Position numbers and translations under genes: made by a program. Under the pieces are notes generated by a model. The model had not been told where the DNA came from, did not search any database, and saw only the letters and a list, made by a program, of their open reading frames with translations. This document shows positions 37,041 to 46,144 of a DNA stretch of 64,000 bases, one piece after another. Source of the stretch: JADGRF01 sp036382515 (GTDB lineage: Bacteria > Myxococcota_A > Polyangia > Polyangiales > JAFGIB01); contig DASVHQ010000102.1 in assembly GCA_036382515.1 (NCBI GenBank), positions 19,536 through 83,535 of the forward strand, written 5' to 3'. Every line of letters starts with the position of its first letter. The stretch's first letter is position 1.

Positions 37041-37588
37041 GCGAGACGATCGCCGTCTACGGCGGCAGCTTCGATCCGCCCCATGTCGCGCACACCCTGG
37101 TCGTCGCCTACGTGTTGGCGACGCAGCCGGTCGATCGTGTGCTGGTCGTGCCCGCGGCCGAACATCCCTTCGGCAAGCGCTTGAGCACCTTCGCGCACCG
37201 CGTGCGCATGTGCGAGCTGGCAATGCAGGACCTGCGCCGCGTGGAGATCTCGCCGATCGAGCGCGAGCTGCCAGCGCCGAGCCTGACGCTGCACACCCTG
37301 CAGGCGCTGTCGAAGCGCCACCCCGGCGCGCAGCTGCGGCTGGTCATCGGCTCGGACCTGCTGGCCGAGACGCATGCGTGGCACAACTTCGCGCGCATCG
37401 AAGAGCTGGCACCACCCATCATCGTGGAGCGTCAGGGCCACACGCGCAGCGGCGTCGACGCGCCTGCGCTGCCCGCGGTCAGCTCGACGCAAATCCGCAA
37501 GCGCCTGCGCAGCGGCGAGCACGTCGCGGGCCTGCTCGCACCTGCCGTGGCGCAGTACGCGCTCGACCACGCGCTCTACGCAGGCTGA
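37037..37588 (+). CDS. nadD: Nicotinate-nucleotide adenylyltransferase
   Basis: A 183-residue nucleotidyltransferase making deamido-NAD from nicotinate mononucleotide and ATP. The N-terminal GGSFDPPHVAH (9-19) contains the HxxH of the superfamily. RLVIGSDLLAETHAWHNF is the typical NadD core, and the C-terminal VSSTQIRKRL matches the ISSTxIR motif. It starts with GTG overlapping the previous stop (GTGA). Length is slightly short but complete. It is the last coupled gene of the TPR operon; a functional link with the scaffolds is unclear. Confidence 0.93.
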   Translation: MSETIAVYGGSFDPPHVAHTLVVAYVLATQPVDRVLVVPAAEHPFGKRLSTFAHRVRMCELAMQDLRRVEISPIERELPAPSLTLHTLQALSKRHPGAQLRLVIGSDLLAETHAWHNFARIEELAPPIIVERQGHTRSGVDAPALPAVSSTQIRKRLRSGEHVAGLLAPAVAQYALDHALYAG

Positions 37589-37679
37589 ACCCGCGCCAGC
37601 GTGCGTGCCGCTTGCGCATGAACGCTGCGCCGCGCTATGCGTGCGAGGTCGCGCTACAACGAATGCAGGAGGCAGGACG

Positions 37680-38192
37680 ATGTCGAGCTACTACGCGGAT
37701 GTGTTGCAGGCAGCCAAGATGCTCAAGAACCTCGAGAGTTGGCTCGACAAGGCCGAGGCTCACGCCAAGCAGAAGAAGTACGAGCCCGCCGTGCTGCTGC
37801 AGGCGCGACTGGCGCCCGACATGTATCCGCTGACGCGTCAGATCCAGGGTGCCTGCGACGGCGCGAAGTTCCTGGCTGCACGGCTCTCGGGCCAGGAGCC
37901 GCCCAAGCACCCGGACACCGAGCAGACGCTCGAAGAGCTCCGCACGCGCATCCACACAGTGCTCGCCTACCTCGAGACGTTCAAGCCGAGCGACTTTGCG
38001 GGCGCCGAGACGCGCGTCGTGCCGCTCGGGTTCATGCCGGGCAAGGGCCTGCAAGCGCCCGACTTCCTGCGCGAGATGAACCTGCCCAACACGTACTTCC
38101 ACCTGTGCATGGCCTACGCGATCCTTCGCCACAACGGCGTCGACCTCGGCAAGATCGACTTCATCGGGTCGCTGAACCTACGAGACATCTGA
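37680..38192 (+). CDS. DUF1993 family protein
   Basis: A 170-residue protein of the DUF1993 family, predicted as a DinB-like four-helix bundle: LKNLESWLDKAEAHAKQKKYEPAVLLQARLAPDMYPLTRQIQ and the C-terminal NTYFHLCMAYAILRHNGVDLGKIDFIG are diagnostic. No function is established. The ATG at 37680 has an excellent AGGAGG 7 nt upstream. It is followed by a strong hairpin and the convergent kinase gene. It may be co-transcribed with nadD (91 bp gap) or have its own promoter. Confidence 0.88.
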   Translation: MSSYYADVLQAAKMLKNLESWLDKAEAHAKQKKYEPAVLLQARLAPDMYPLTRQIQGACDGAKFLAARLSGQEPPKHPDTEQTLEELRTRIHTVLAYLETFKPSDFAGAETRVVPLGFMPGKGLQAPDFLREMNLPNTYFHLCMAYAILRHNGVDLGKIDFIGSLNLRDI

Positions 38193-38211
38193 TCGAGCAC
38201 ATCGCGTTGCA

Positions 38212-38242
38212 GCTGACCGTTGCGCAGCGCGCACCGGTCAGC
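38212..38242. terminator. Strong hairpin between convergent genes, probable bidirectional terminator
   Basis: GCTGACCG (38212-38219) pairs with CGGTCAGC (38235-38242). Inside, TGCGC (38221-38225) pairs with GCGCA (38229-38233) after one mismatch, leaving a 3-nt AGC loop. It lies in the 69-bp gap between the DUF1993 gene and the kinase gene, which converge. There is no T-tract, so termination efficiency is uncertain. Confidence 0.5.
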
Positions 38243-38261
38243 CCCTGCGCGCGTGAACGCG

Positions 38262-39572
38262 TCAGCTGAACAAGGCCCAGCCGAGCGCCGCTGCTGCCAG
38301 CAGCAGCGCACCCGCCAGGGGCAAGCCCCAGCGGCGAGCCTGCCCGACGCTGGCCGGCCGCGCTGCGTTCGCCGCGTCTGGCGATGGAAACGCCACCGGC
38401 AACGGCGAATCCGAGCTGCGCGTGTTGCGCAGCCGCGGGGAGCCGACAGGTGGCGGTTCCGATGCGGCCGTGACGGGCTCGGGCTCGGTCACCTCGACCG
38501 GAGCCCGCAGCTGCGCCGCTTCGGCCGCGCGCTCGCGGGCCCGGCGCAGCGCCACGATATCGTCGGCGAAGTTCTCGGTGAGGAAGGTGGAGAAGCGCAG
38601 CTGTGACGCCATCAGCTGCGCGCCCATCGCGTAGTTGTCGAGGTCCTCGAGCATCTTGGCGGCGCTCTGGTAGCGCAGCGCAGGATCGGCGGTCAGCGCA
38701 CGATCGAGGATCAGCTGCAGCTGCTCGAGACCGGGCAGGCCGCGCTCCGGAAGTGGCTGGACGGCGCCGCGACGGGCCATCTCCATCATCTCCTGCTCGG
38801 TGCCCTTGTACAGACGACGGCCGGCACACAACTCCCAGAGCAGGATCCCGGCCGCGAACACGTCGGAGCGCGCATCCACCTCTTCGCCGCGAGCGTGCTC
38901 GGGCGCCATGTACGCGCTCTTGCCGGCCACGCGCACGCGCTGGATCCGGCTCTCGTCGGGATCGCTGGTCTGGCTGGCGAGATCCGGGTTCTCCGGCTCG
39001 GCGCGCAGCGCACGCGCGATGCCGAAGTCGCACAGGCTGACCTCGCCCTCGAACGACACCAGCACGTTGGACGGTGAGACGTCGCGGTGCACCACGGCGA
39101 GCGGCGCGCCGGTGCCGTCACCCGCCCGATGCGCATAGTCGAGCGCCGCGAGCACTTCGCGCACCACGAAGAGCGCGAACTCCGCGGGCAACGGCAAGCG
39201 CCGCCGACTGAGCTGACGCAAGAGCTGGTTGAGGTCGTAGCCCTCGATGTAGTCCATCGCGATGAACAGGCGCCCCGCCTCGCGACCCAGGTCGAGCACC
39301 CTCACGATGTTGCGATGACTCAGGCGCGCGGCGAGCTTGGCCTCGGTGACGAGCAAGCGCGTGAAGCCTGGGTCAGAGGAAAGCTCGGGCAAGATCTCCT
39401 TCACCACGACGCGCCGCGAGCCGCCGAGCTCGGTGGTCATGCGCGCGAGAAAGATCTCCGCCATGCCGCCGCGGCCGATACGGTCGAAGAGCAGGTACTT
39501 CCCGAACGCCCGAGGCAACGCGGGCAGCGTGCTCGGAACTTCGGTCTGCAACGGCTCGGGCTGCGCTACCAT
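38262..39572 (-). CDS. Eukaryotic-type Ser/Thr protein kinase, tail-anchored
   Basis: A 436-residue Hanks-type kinase. The glycine loop is IGRGGMAE (32-39), the ATP lysine K58 (VVVKEI), catalytic HRDVSPSN (D164), DFG 182-184, and MAPEHARG ends the activation segment; all key residues are present. Residues about 320-410 are a Pro/Ala-rich linker, and the end is one hydrophobic helix (WGLPLAGALLLAAAALGWALF), so the kinase domain is probably cytoplasmic and anchored by its tail. No PASTA or other sensor domain is seen. It lies 77 bp downstream of a Clp-type ATPase gene and may be co-transcribed with it. Confidence 0.92.
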   Translation of the reverse strand: MVAQPEPLQTEVPSTLPALPRAFGKYLLFDRIGRGGMAEIFLARMTTELGGSRRVVVKEILPELSSDPGFTRLLVTEAKLAARLSHRNIVRVLDLGREAGRLFIAMDYIEGYDLNQLLRQLSRRRLPLPAEFALFVVREVLAALDYAHRAGDGTGAPLAVVHRDVSPSNVLVSFEGEVSLCDFGIARALRAEPENPDLASQTSDPDESRIQRVRVAGKSAYMAPEHARGEEVDARSDVFAAGILLWELCAGRRLYKGTEQEMMEMARRGAVQPLPERGLPGLEQLQLILDRALTADPALRYQSAAKMLEDLDNYAMGAQLMASQLRFSTFLTENFADDIVALRRARERAAEAAQLRAPVEVTEPEPVTAASEPPPVGSPRLRNTRSSDSPLPVAFPSPDAANAARPASVGQARRWGLPLAGALLLAAAALGWALFS

Positions 39573-39649
39573 GCGGGCAGATCTTTATGCACGGGTTACG
39601 GGGCCACGCAAGCCCCACACCGGCGCTACTCCCCGCGCGACCGTGCCTG

Positions 39650-42169
39650 CTATTGCGCTGTGGCACCAACTGCGGTCTTGCGTGCGATCTCCAGGCGATC
39701 GCCCGTACCTTTCAGCACAACCTGCTCCCCGGGCGCAAGCTCGTGCGCGAGCAGCGCGCGCGCCAGCAGGGCCTCGACCAGGCGCGAGACTGTGCGACGC
39801 ATCGGCCGGGCGCCGAGCGCGCGATCGAAACCACCGGCCGCCACCAGCGCCTCGATCGCCGAAGCCTCGACCTCGAGCGTCACGCCGTGCTTGTCGAGCG
39901 TGACCTGCGCCACCTGGCGCAACATGCGCCGCGCGATCTCGGCCACGTCCGCCTCGCACAGCGGCTCGAAGTAGAGCGGCTCGTCGATGCGGTTCCACAG
40001 CTCGGGTGGCAGCGCGACTCGCGCCGTCGCCAGCGCACGCGCTTGCACGCCGCGATCGCTCGACGGTTGGCTGTCACCGAAGCCGATGCGTGCACGCGCC
40101 GCCGAGCTCTCCGCACCCAGGTTGGAGGTCATCACGATCACGGTGTTCGTGAAATCCACAGTGCGCCCGTGACCATCGGTCAAGCGACCTTCGTCGAGCA
40201 ACGGCAAGAGCGAGAGCAGCACCTCCATGTGCGCCTTCTCGATCTCGTCGAGCAAGATCAGCTGATACGGGCGGTGCCGCACGGCTTCGGTCAGCTGGCC
40301 GCCCTCCTCGTGTCCGAGGTAGCCGGGCGGCGCTCCGAGCAAGCGCGCCGTGGCGTGCGACTGCGACAGCTCGCTCATGTCGATGCGGGTCATCGGTGTG
40401 CCGGGGAACATCAGCTCGGCGATGGCCTTGGCCATCTCGGTCTTGCCCACGCCGGTCGGGCCCAGGAACAAGAACGTGCCCAGTGGGCGCGCGCCCCGGA
40501 AACCCGCCGCGCCCTTGCGCAGCGCATGCGCGATGGCCGAGGTGGCCGCGCCCTGACCGATCACGCGCTGCGTGAGGTGCGCCTCGAGCGCCAGCAGGGC
40601 CTGCTCGTCCTTCATCAGCAAGCGCTCCACCGGCACGCCCGAGAGCTCGGAGACCACGCTCGCAACGCAAGCCTCGTCGACGACCTGCAGCTCACGGCGG
40701 CGGGCACGCGCACCGGCCTGGTCGACCAGCGCGATCGCCTTGTCGGGCAGCTGGCGCAGCGGCAAGTAGCGCATGGACATGTCGACGGCAGCGGCCAGCG
40801 CCGCGGGCTCGTAACGCACGCCGTGGTGTGCCGCGTAGCGTGGCGCAAGGCCCGCCAGGATGCGCAGCGCGTCGTCGCGGCGCGGCTCGCCCACCTCGAT
40901 GCGCGTGAAGCGACGCGACAGGGCCGCATCGCGCTCGAAGATCCGCCGGTACTCGGCGTCGGTGGTCGCACCGATCAGCGGTAGCTCACCGCGGGCCAGC
41001 GCGGTCTTGAGCTCGTTGCCGAGGTTGTCGCTGGCGTCGCCGCCCGCGAGCAAGCCATGGATCTCGTCGATGAAGAGCAGCACCCTGCCCTCGGCTGCCG
41101 CGACCTCTTGCTTGAGAGTCTGCACGCGCTCGGAGAGCGCTCCACGCACGCCGGTGCCCGCGAGCAAGCTCGAGGCCGACAGCTCGATCAAGATGCGGTC
41201 GGCCAGCAGCTTGTCACCGGTGCGCCCCTGCGCCAGCGCCAGCGCCAGGCCTTCCACGATCGCGGTCTTGCCCACGCCCGGCGCGCCGACGATCACGGGA
41301 TTGTTGCCGCGGCGGCGCGCGAGCACATCGAGCAGCATCTCGATCTCGGCTTGCCGGCCGATCACGGGGTCGATCTGCCCCTCGTGCGCGAGCTGCGTGA
41401 GGTTGCGGCCGATCGAGGCCAAGAGCGGAAAGCGCCGTGCATCGAGCGCGTAGTTGACTGCCGCTGTCGGCTGCGGGCGGGGCGCCCCATCCGCCAGCTT
41501 GGTCAGCGTGCGATGTGGCGTGCGCAGACTGCGCGTGCGATTGGGTGCAGCCGACGGCGGCGGAGCCTTCGGCTCGACGGGTGCCGGTCGCGAGTCCGGT
41601 GCGCTGCTGGGTCCATTGCGGCGCAGCAGCTTGGACTCGGTCTGCTCGGCGAGCACCGCCGAATGGAAGCCACGCGCAGGCCGCGGCCGGACAATGCGAT
41701 CGCCGCCTCGGGCCGCGGCCGCTCTCGGACGAGCCGCGGGCGCTTGGGCTGCGCTCGCGGGCGCCGCGCCTTTTGCCACCGCCGTCGCCACGCCGAGCAG
41801 AGCGCGCGCCTCATCGCAGAGCTGGTCGGGCCGCGCACCGAGGTGAACGAGCCCTGTCGCCGCGGCGGAACGCGCTTCGCCGGCCAGCGCAACCAGCAGG
41901 TGCAAGCCGCTTGGCTCTGCGCGCTGCGTGGCCGCCAGCTTGCGCGCACGCTCCACGCACAGCTCGATGCCATTGTGGCGCTCGTCGCGCGCGCTGGGCA
42001 GGGCGCCCAGGAGCGCCATCTCCGACACGCCCATGGCGCCGACCAGCTGACAGACCTGGTCGTCCTTCTGGAGCAGGGCCACGAGCAGATGCGCGGTGGA
42101 CAGTGGCTGCCTGCGCTTGCGAGCGAGCTCGTCTGCGCGACCGATGATGCCCCGAAGCCCCGCGACCAT
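39650..42169 (-). CDS. ClpA/ClpC-like AAA+ unfoldase with long Ala/Pro linker
   Basis: An 839-residue Hsp100 protein. Residues 1-125 form the Clp N-domain (two helical repeats, beginning with RADELARKRRQPLSTAHLLVALLQ). Residues 126-240 are an Ala/Pro/Arg-rich linker far longer than usual. D1 has Walker A GAPGVGKT (295-302) and LFIDEIHGL; D2 has GPTGVGKT (570-577) and LLDEIEKAH. The D1-D2 joint is short with no ClpB-type coiled coil, and an IGF tripeptide (695-697) sits where ClpA/ClpX-type proteins contact ClpP. It should unfold substrates for ClpP. Its own clpP is not here. It is divergent from holA. Confidence 0.85.
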   Translation of the reverse strand: MVAGLRGIIGRADELARKRRQPLSTAHLLVALLQKDDQVCQLVGAMGVSEMALLGALPSARDERHNGIELCVERARKLAATQRAEPSGLHLLVALAGEARSAAATGLVHLGARPDQLCDEARALLGVATAVAKGAAPASAAQAPAARPRAAAARGGDRIVRPRPARGFHSAVLAEQTESKLLRRNGPSSAPDSRPAPVEPKAPPPSAAPNRTRSLRTPHRTLTKLADGAPRPQPTAAVNYALDARRFPLLASIGRNLTQLAHEGQIDPVIGRQAEIEMLLDVLARRRGNNPVIVGAPGVGKTAIVEGLALALAQGRTGDKLLADRILIELSASSLLAGTGVRGALSERVQTLKQEVAAAEGRVLLFIDEIHGLLAGGDASDNLGNELKTALARGELPLIGATTDAEYRRIFERDAALSRRFTRIEVGEPRRDDALRILAGLAPRYAAHHGVRYEPAALAAAVDMSMRYLPLRQLPDKAIALVDQAGARARRRELQVVDEACVASVVSELSGVPVERLLMKDEQALLALEAHLTQRVIGQGAATSAIAHALRKGAAGFRGARPLGTFLFLGPTGVGKTEMAKAIAELMFPGTPMTRIDMSELSQSHATARLLGAPPGYLGHEEGGQLTEAVRHRPYQLILLDEIEKAHMEVLLSLLPLLDEGRLTDGHGRTVDFTNTVIVMTSNLGAESSAARARIGFGDSQPSSDRGVQARALATARVALPPELWNRIDEPLYFEPLCEADVAEIARRMLRQVAQVTLDKHGVTLEVEASAIEALVAAGGFDRALGARPMRRTVSRLVEALLARALLAHELAPGEQVVLKGTGDRLEIARKTAVGATAQ

Positions 42170-42230
42170 GCCCAGTCCTCCTGCGCCATACCGAAGGGAC
42201 CGGGCCCAGACTGGCCTAGCCCTGCGACAT

Positions 42231-42253
42231 CACTTGATTCCGGATAACAAGTG
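42231..42253. promoter_or_regulatory. Inverted repeat between divergent Clp gene and holA
   Basis: CACTTG (42231-42236) and CAAGTG (42248-42253) are perfect inverted arms around an 11-bp AT-richer centre that includes a GATAAC box. The site lies about 60 bp from the Clp gene start and about 85 bp from holA. Candidate operator only. Confidence 0.3.
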
Positions 42254-42336
42254 CGCGCCAAGCGGCCAAGTTTTTGGGTGCTTTGGCCGGCTGGCCCTTC
42301 CCGGCCCGCCCTGTGGCCGGCTACACCTGCCAACCC

Positions 42337-43335
42337 ATGGACGTCCACGAGCTGATCGAGCGCGCCGAGCAGGGTCACTTCCGACCCGTGCACGTGATCG
42401 TGGGCAGCGAGCGCCTGTTCATCGATCGCGCCGTGGTCGCCCTGCGCAAGGCCACCGTGGGCGCAGGCGACCCGTGGAACGAACAGGTGTTCCAGGGCAA
42501 GGGTGCCTCGAGTGCGCGCATCCTCGACGCCGCCCGCACGCTGCCCATGATGGGCAAGGTGCGCTTCGTGCTGGTGCGCGCCGTCGACGACCTGGCCGAC
42601 AAGGAGCAGGGCCCGCTGGCCGACTACCTGACCGAGCCGAGCGACACCACCTGCCTCGTGCTGACCGCCGAGAAGCTGGACGGTCGCGGCCGGCTCGCGA
42701 AGACCGCCAAGCAGACCGGCTGCCTCGCCGATGCCCAGCCGATCAAGCAGGCCGGCGTGCGCGACTTCATCGGCCGCGAGGCGCGACGACGCAAGCTCAG
42801 CATGCGCGACGACGCCGCGGCTGCCATGGCCGATGCGATCGGCACCGACCTCTCGGCGATCGACGATGCGCTCGAGCGGCTTTCGCTCTACGTCGGCGAC
42901 GGGCAAGCGATCACGCTGGCGGCGGTCGAGGCCTGCGTGTCACGCGTGCGTGTCGAGTCGATCTGGGCGCTCGTGGACGCCGTGGGCCTGCGCGATCGGC
43001 GCATGGCCCTCAAGGCGACCAGCTCGCTGCTGGGCGATCGCGAGCCACCGCTGCGCATCCTCGCCATGGTGGCGCGGCAGCTGCGCATGATCGGCCGCAT
43101 GCAGGAGGCGCTGCGCTCGGGCATGGCGCCTCAAGACGCGGCGATCGCGGCCGGGGCGCCGCCGTTCAAGGCGCGCGACCTGGCCACGGCGGCCAAGCGC
43201 GTGAGCGCCAAAGATCTCGCACGCGCCTTCCAGGTGCTGGGCGAGGCGGATCTCGCGCTCAAGGGCGGCAAGCGCCAACCAGACATCGTCCTGGAAGGCG
43301 CCATCCTCGAGCTCACCAGGGGCGCAGCCAGCTGA
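42337..43335 (+). CDS. holA: DNA polymerase III subunit delta
   Basis: A 332-residue clamp-loader delta subunit, which opens the sliding clamp. The N-terminus (HVIVGSERLFIDRAVVALRK) corresponds to the degenerate AAA+ domain, followed by CLVLTAEKLDGRGRLAKTAK and a helical C-terminal collar domain (ILAMVARQLRMIGRMQEALRSG, AARAFQVLGEADLALKGG-like). The family lacks a strict P-loop, as here. I chose the ATG at 42337; the frame extends to 42274 without homology. It is followed by the convergent rpsT. The holA-rpsT neighbourhood is common in bacteria. Confidence 0.9.
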   Translation: MDVHELIERAEQGHFRPVHVIVGSERLFIDRAVVALRKATVGAGDPWNEQVFQGKGASSARILDAARTLPMMGKVRFVLVRAVDDLADKEQGPLADYLTEPSDTTCLVLTAEKLDGRGRLAKTAKQTGCLADAQPIKQAGVRDFIGREARRRKLSMRDDAAAAMADAIGTDLSAIDDALERLSLYVGDGQAITLAAVEACVSRVRVESIWALVDAVGLRDRRMALKATSSLLGDREPPLRILAMVARQLRMIGRMQEALRSGMAPQDAAIAAGAPPFKARDLATAAKRVSAKDLARAFQVLGEADLALKGGKRQPDIVLEGAILELTRGAAS

Positions 43336-43388
43336 CGAGCGCGCCGCAACGCAAGCCCGCGATCGCATGGCGATCTTGGCGGGCCCGC

Positions 43389-43436
43389 GGCGAACCGGGC
43401 GGCGAACCGGGCGGCGAACCGGGCGGCGAACCTGAC
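43389..43436. repeat. 12-bp tandem repeat between holA and rpsT
   Basis: Three perfect units of GGCGAACCGGGC plus a partial fourth lie in the 113-bp gap between the convergent holA and rpsT stop codons. The repeat is non-coding. It could have arisen by slippage; no hairpin with a T-tract is evident. Confidence 0.8.
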
Positions 43437-43448
43437 GCGGGCTTCCGC

Positions 43449-43712
43449 TCAGCCGATCTTCTGAACCTGGGTCGCCAGGCGCGAGATGTAGCGCGAGCCG
43501 GTGCGGCGATGGAACACGCCCTTCGCAACGGCGCGGTCGATCTGCGAGATCGCAACCTTCAGCGTGGTTTCGGCGTTCTTCTTGTCGCCGGCGGCAATGG
43601 CCGTGCGCAGGCGCTTCATGAACGTGCGGGTGGTGGTGCGCACGCGCTTGAGGCGCTCGGTGCGCTTGGCAGTCTGCTTGACGCGCTTGCGCGCGGACTC
43701 GTGATTCGCCAC
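43449..43712 (-). CDS. rpsT: 30S ribosomal protein S20
   Basis: An 87-residue basic protein with the S20 pattern: ANHESARKRVKQTAKRTERL at the start, TRTFMKRLRTAIAAGDKKNAE in the middle, and KGVFHRRTGSRYISRLA at the end. It binds 16S rRNA early in 30S assembly. The start is GTG at 43712, with GGAG 8 nt upstream; the longer reading (to 43748) adds a non-homologous leader. It is divergent from murJ and convergent with holA. Confidence 0.95.
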   Translation of the reverse strand: MANHESARKRVKQTAKRTERLKRVRTTTRTFMKRLRTAIAAGDKKNAETTLKVAISQIDRAVAKGVFHRRTGSRYISRLATQVQKIG

Positions 43713-43895
43713 TGGCAAAGCTCCAGAAAAAGACTTCGGGGCGGGCACAGGTACCGGGTGTCCGGCCCATTGTCAACCTGAAGGCGCGGCTGGCCCGAAA
43801 CCGCGCCGCCCGGCCCCCCAAGCCTCTACCCGGTCTTCGCCCCAATTGGCCACGCTTTCCTTGCCTTGGGGGGGTGTCGCCCGATACTGGGGGCC

Positions 43896-45500
43896 ATGTC
43901 TTCCGGCGCCCCCAGCGAGTCCGACCACGAGCGCAGCGCTATCGCGCGCCGAGCGGGGATCGTGGCGGCGGGGACCCTGGCCTCGCGGGTGCTCGGAGCC
44001 GTCCGGGACGCGGCGATCGCCAGTTACTTCTCGATCGCCGACACCGACGCCTTCTTCGTGGCCTGGACCATCCCCAACACCCTGCGGCGGGTGCTGGGCG
44101 AGGGGGCCGTGTCCGCCGCGATCGTCCCGGTCTTCTCCGAGGTCAAAGAGACCCGCGGCCGCGAGCAGGCCGTGCGCTACGTCGCCTCCATCACCGGCGC
44201 CATGCTGCTGATCCTGGCCGCGGTCAGCGTGCTGGGCATCGCCACCTCCTCCACCTGGACCACGCTCTACGCCGCCGGCTACCGCTCCGACCCGGCGAAG
44301 TTCGCCACCACGGTCACGCTCACACGCATCGTCTTCCCCTACATCCTCTTGGTCGGCATCGCCGCGCTGAGCATGGGTGTGCTCAATTCCATCGGCCGCT
44401 TCGGCGTGGCGGCGTTCGCGCCGGCCTGGCTCAACGTCGCGGTCATTCTCACGCCCTGGCTCTTCGCACCCATCGCGATCGCGCTCGGGCTGCCCGCCGT
44501 GGCGGGCCTGGCCATCGCCACGTTGGTGGGCGGCGTGATGCAGATGGTCGTGCAGTTCCCGGGCCTGCGTCGGGAAGGCATGCTGCCGCGACCGAGCTTG
44601 GACTTCAGCGACCCCGCCGTGCGCAAGACCATCGCACTGATGGGCCCGCTGGTGCTCGGCTCGGGCATCTACCAGCTGAACATCATGTTCTCGCGGCTGT
44701 TCGCGTCGTACCTGCCCACAGGCTCGCAGAGCTTTCTCTACTACGCACAGCGCCTGGTGGAGATCCCGCAGAGCATGTTCGCGCTCTCGGTAGCTTCGGC
44801 CACGCTGCCGAGCCTGGCCAAGCAGCGCAACCTGGGTCAGCACGACGAAGCCAAGGCCACGTTGCGCTACAGCTTGCGGCTGTCGCTGTTCGTCGCGATC
44901 CCGTCGTCGGTGGCGCTGGTGGTACTCGCCAAGCCAACCATCTCGGTGCTCTTCGGCCGCGGCGCCTTCCTCGACTACGACGTGGAGCAAACCGCGCACG
45001 CGCTGGCGTGGATGGCGTGCTCGACCTGGGCCGTCGCGGCCATCCATCCGATCACGCGCATGTACTACGCGTACAACGACACACGCACGCCCGTGTGGTG
45101 CAGCGCGCTCAATCTCGCCGTATTCGCCGCCGTGAGCTGGCTGCTCGCGGGCCGCTTCGGACACGCGGCGATTGCCGCCGGCACCAGCGCCGGTGCAGTG
45201 GCACAGCTGCTGGGGCTGCTCGCGGGCTTGCCCAAGCGCGTGGGTCCCACCGGCATGTCCGAAGTCTACCGCTCCGCGCTCGTGGTCGGCCTGGCAAGCC
45301 TCGCGATGGGCTTCGTGGTGCACGACCTCTCGCAGCTTGGGAGCTGGTCGCGCCACGGCTCGCTCCTGCGCAACCTGGTCGTGTACGCGTGCATCGTGCC
45401 GTTTGGCGCGCTGGTCTACGCTGCTGCATGCTCCCTGCTCCGCGCCCCCGAGATCGACGAGCTGGGCCGAGCACTCAAGAACCGAATGAAAGCCCGATGA
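43896..45500 (+). CDS. murJ: Lipid II flippase MurJ
   Basis: A 534-residue polytopic membrane protein of the MurJ/MviN (MOP) family, which flips lipid II to the periplasm for peptidoglycan synthesis. The N-terminal ASRVLGAVRDAAIASYFS and the FFVAWTIPNTLRRVLGEGAVSAAIVPVFSE block are diagnostic. About fourteen hydrophobic segments follow. I chose the ATG at 43896 (protein starts MSSGAPSESD), as homology begins soon after. Its TGA overlaps the ATG of engB, so the two are coupled. Confidence 0.95.
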   Translation: MSSGAPSESDHERSAIARRAGIVAAGTLASRVLGAVRDAAIASYFSIADTDAFFVAWTIPNTLRRVLGEGAVSAAIVPVFSEVKETRGREQAVRYVASITGAMLLILAAVSVLGIATSSTWTTLYAAGYRSDPAKFATTVTLTRIVFPYILLVGIAALSMGVLNSIGRFGVAAFAPAWLNVAVILTPWLFAPIAIALGLPAVAGLAIATLVGGVMQMVVQFPGLRREGMLPRPSLDFSDPAVRKTIALMGPLVLGSGIYQLNIMFSRLFASYLPTGSQSFLYYAQRLVEIPQSMFALSVASATLPSLAKQRNLGQHDEAKATLRYSLRLSLFVAIPSSVALVVLAKPTISVLFGRGAFLDYDVEQTAHALAWMACSTWAVAAIHPITRMYYAYNDTRTPVWCSALNLAVFAAVSWLLAGRFGHAAIAAGTSAGAVAQLLGLLAGLPKRVGPTGMSEVYRSALVVGLASLAMGFVVHDLSQLGSWSRHGSLLRNLVVYACIVPFGALVYAAACSLLRAPEIDELGRALKNRMKAR

Positions 45501-46111
45501 CCACCACCGAGACGAACGTACGCGAAGCCAGCTTCGTGATGTCGGCACGCAACGTCGCCGAGCTGCCCGCTCCCACCTTCGCGGAGCTGGTCTTCGCCGG
45601 CAAGTCCAACGTCGGCAAGTCGAGCCTGATCAACTCGCTCACCGGCCGGCGCAAGCTGGCGCGCGTGAGCGCAACGCCCGGCTGCACGCGCGGCATCAAC
45701 GTGTTTCGCATCGAGGTCGGCGACGCGGTCGTGCACTTCGTCGATCTGCCCGGCTATGGCTACGCCGAACGCAGCAAGAGCGAGCGTCGCGCCTGGGGAC
45801 CCATGATCGAAGGCTTTCTGCGCGAGCGCGTGGGCCTGTCGTTGGTCGTGGTGATCGTGGACGTGCGGCGCGGACTGACCGAGGAGGACGCGCAGCTGCT
45901 CGAGTTTCTCGACAGCCTCGATCATCCGAGCGTCGTGGTCGCGACCAAGCTCGACAAGCTGCCGCCGTCCAAACAGAAACCCGCCCTCGCCGCGCTGACC
46001 AAGACCGCAGGACGCAAGGTGATCGGCTTCAGCGCCGAGACCGGCGCGGGCCGCGACGAGCTGCTCAAGCGCTTGCTGCGCGGCGCGCTCTCGCGCACCA
46101 GCGACGCGTGA
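45497..46111 (+). CDS. engB: Ribosome-assembly GTPase EngB (YsxC/YihA)
   Basis: A 204-residue GTPase needed for 50S subunit assembly. G1 is GKSNVGKSS (35-43), TPGCTRGIN is G2, VDLPGYGYA is G3, ATKLDKL is G4 and FSAETGAG is G5, all intact. The ATG overlaps the murJ stop codon (ATGA). The frame is open far upstream across murJ, but that part is a shadow. It ends 33 bp before the convergent SRPBCC gene. Confidence 0.96.
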   Translation: MTTTETNVREASFVMSARNVAELPAPTFAELVFAGKSNVGKSSLINSLTGRRKLARVSATPGCTRGINVFRIEVGDAVVHFVDLPGYGYAERSKSERRAWGPMIEGFLRERVGLSLVVVIVDVRRGLTEEDAQLLEFLDSLDHPSVVVATKLDKLPPSKQKPALAALTKTAGRKVIGFSAETGAGRDELLKRLLRGALSRTSDA

Positions 46112-46144
46112 CCGACACCGCGCACTCTTGCCACGGCGTGGCTG

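Noticed and set aside
43389..43436. CRISPR-like or att repeat between holA and rpsT
   Set aside because: Simple 12-bp tandem repeat without spacers or any integrase nearby.
43874..45496. Upstream extension of the engB frame across murJ
   Set aside because: Only the part from 45497 resembles EngB; the remainder overlaps murJ out of frame and has no homology.
43773..45548. 591-codon minus-strand open frame opposite murJ
   Set aside because: His/Arg/Gly-rich shadow of a clear membrane protein gene.
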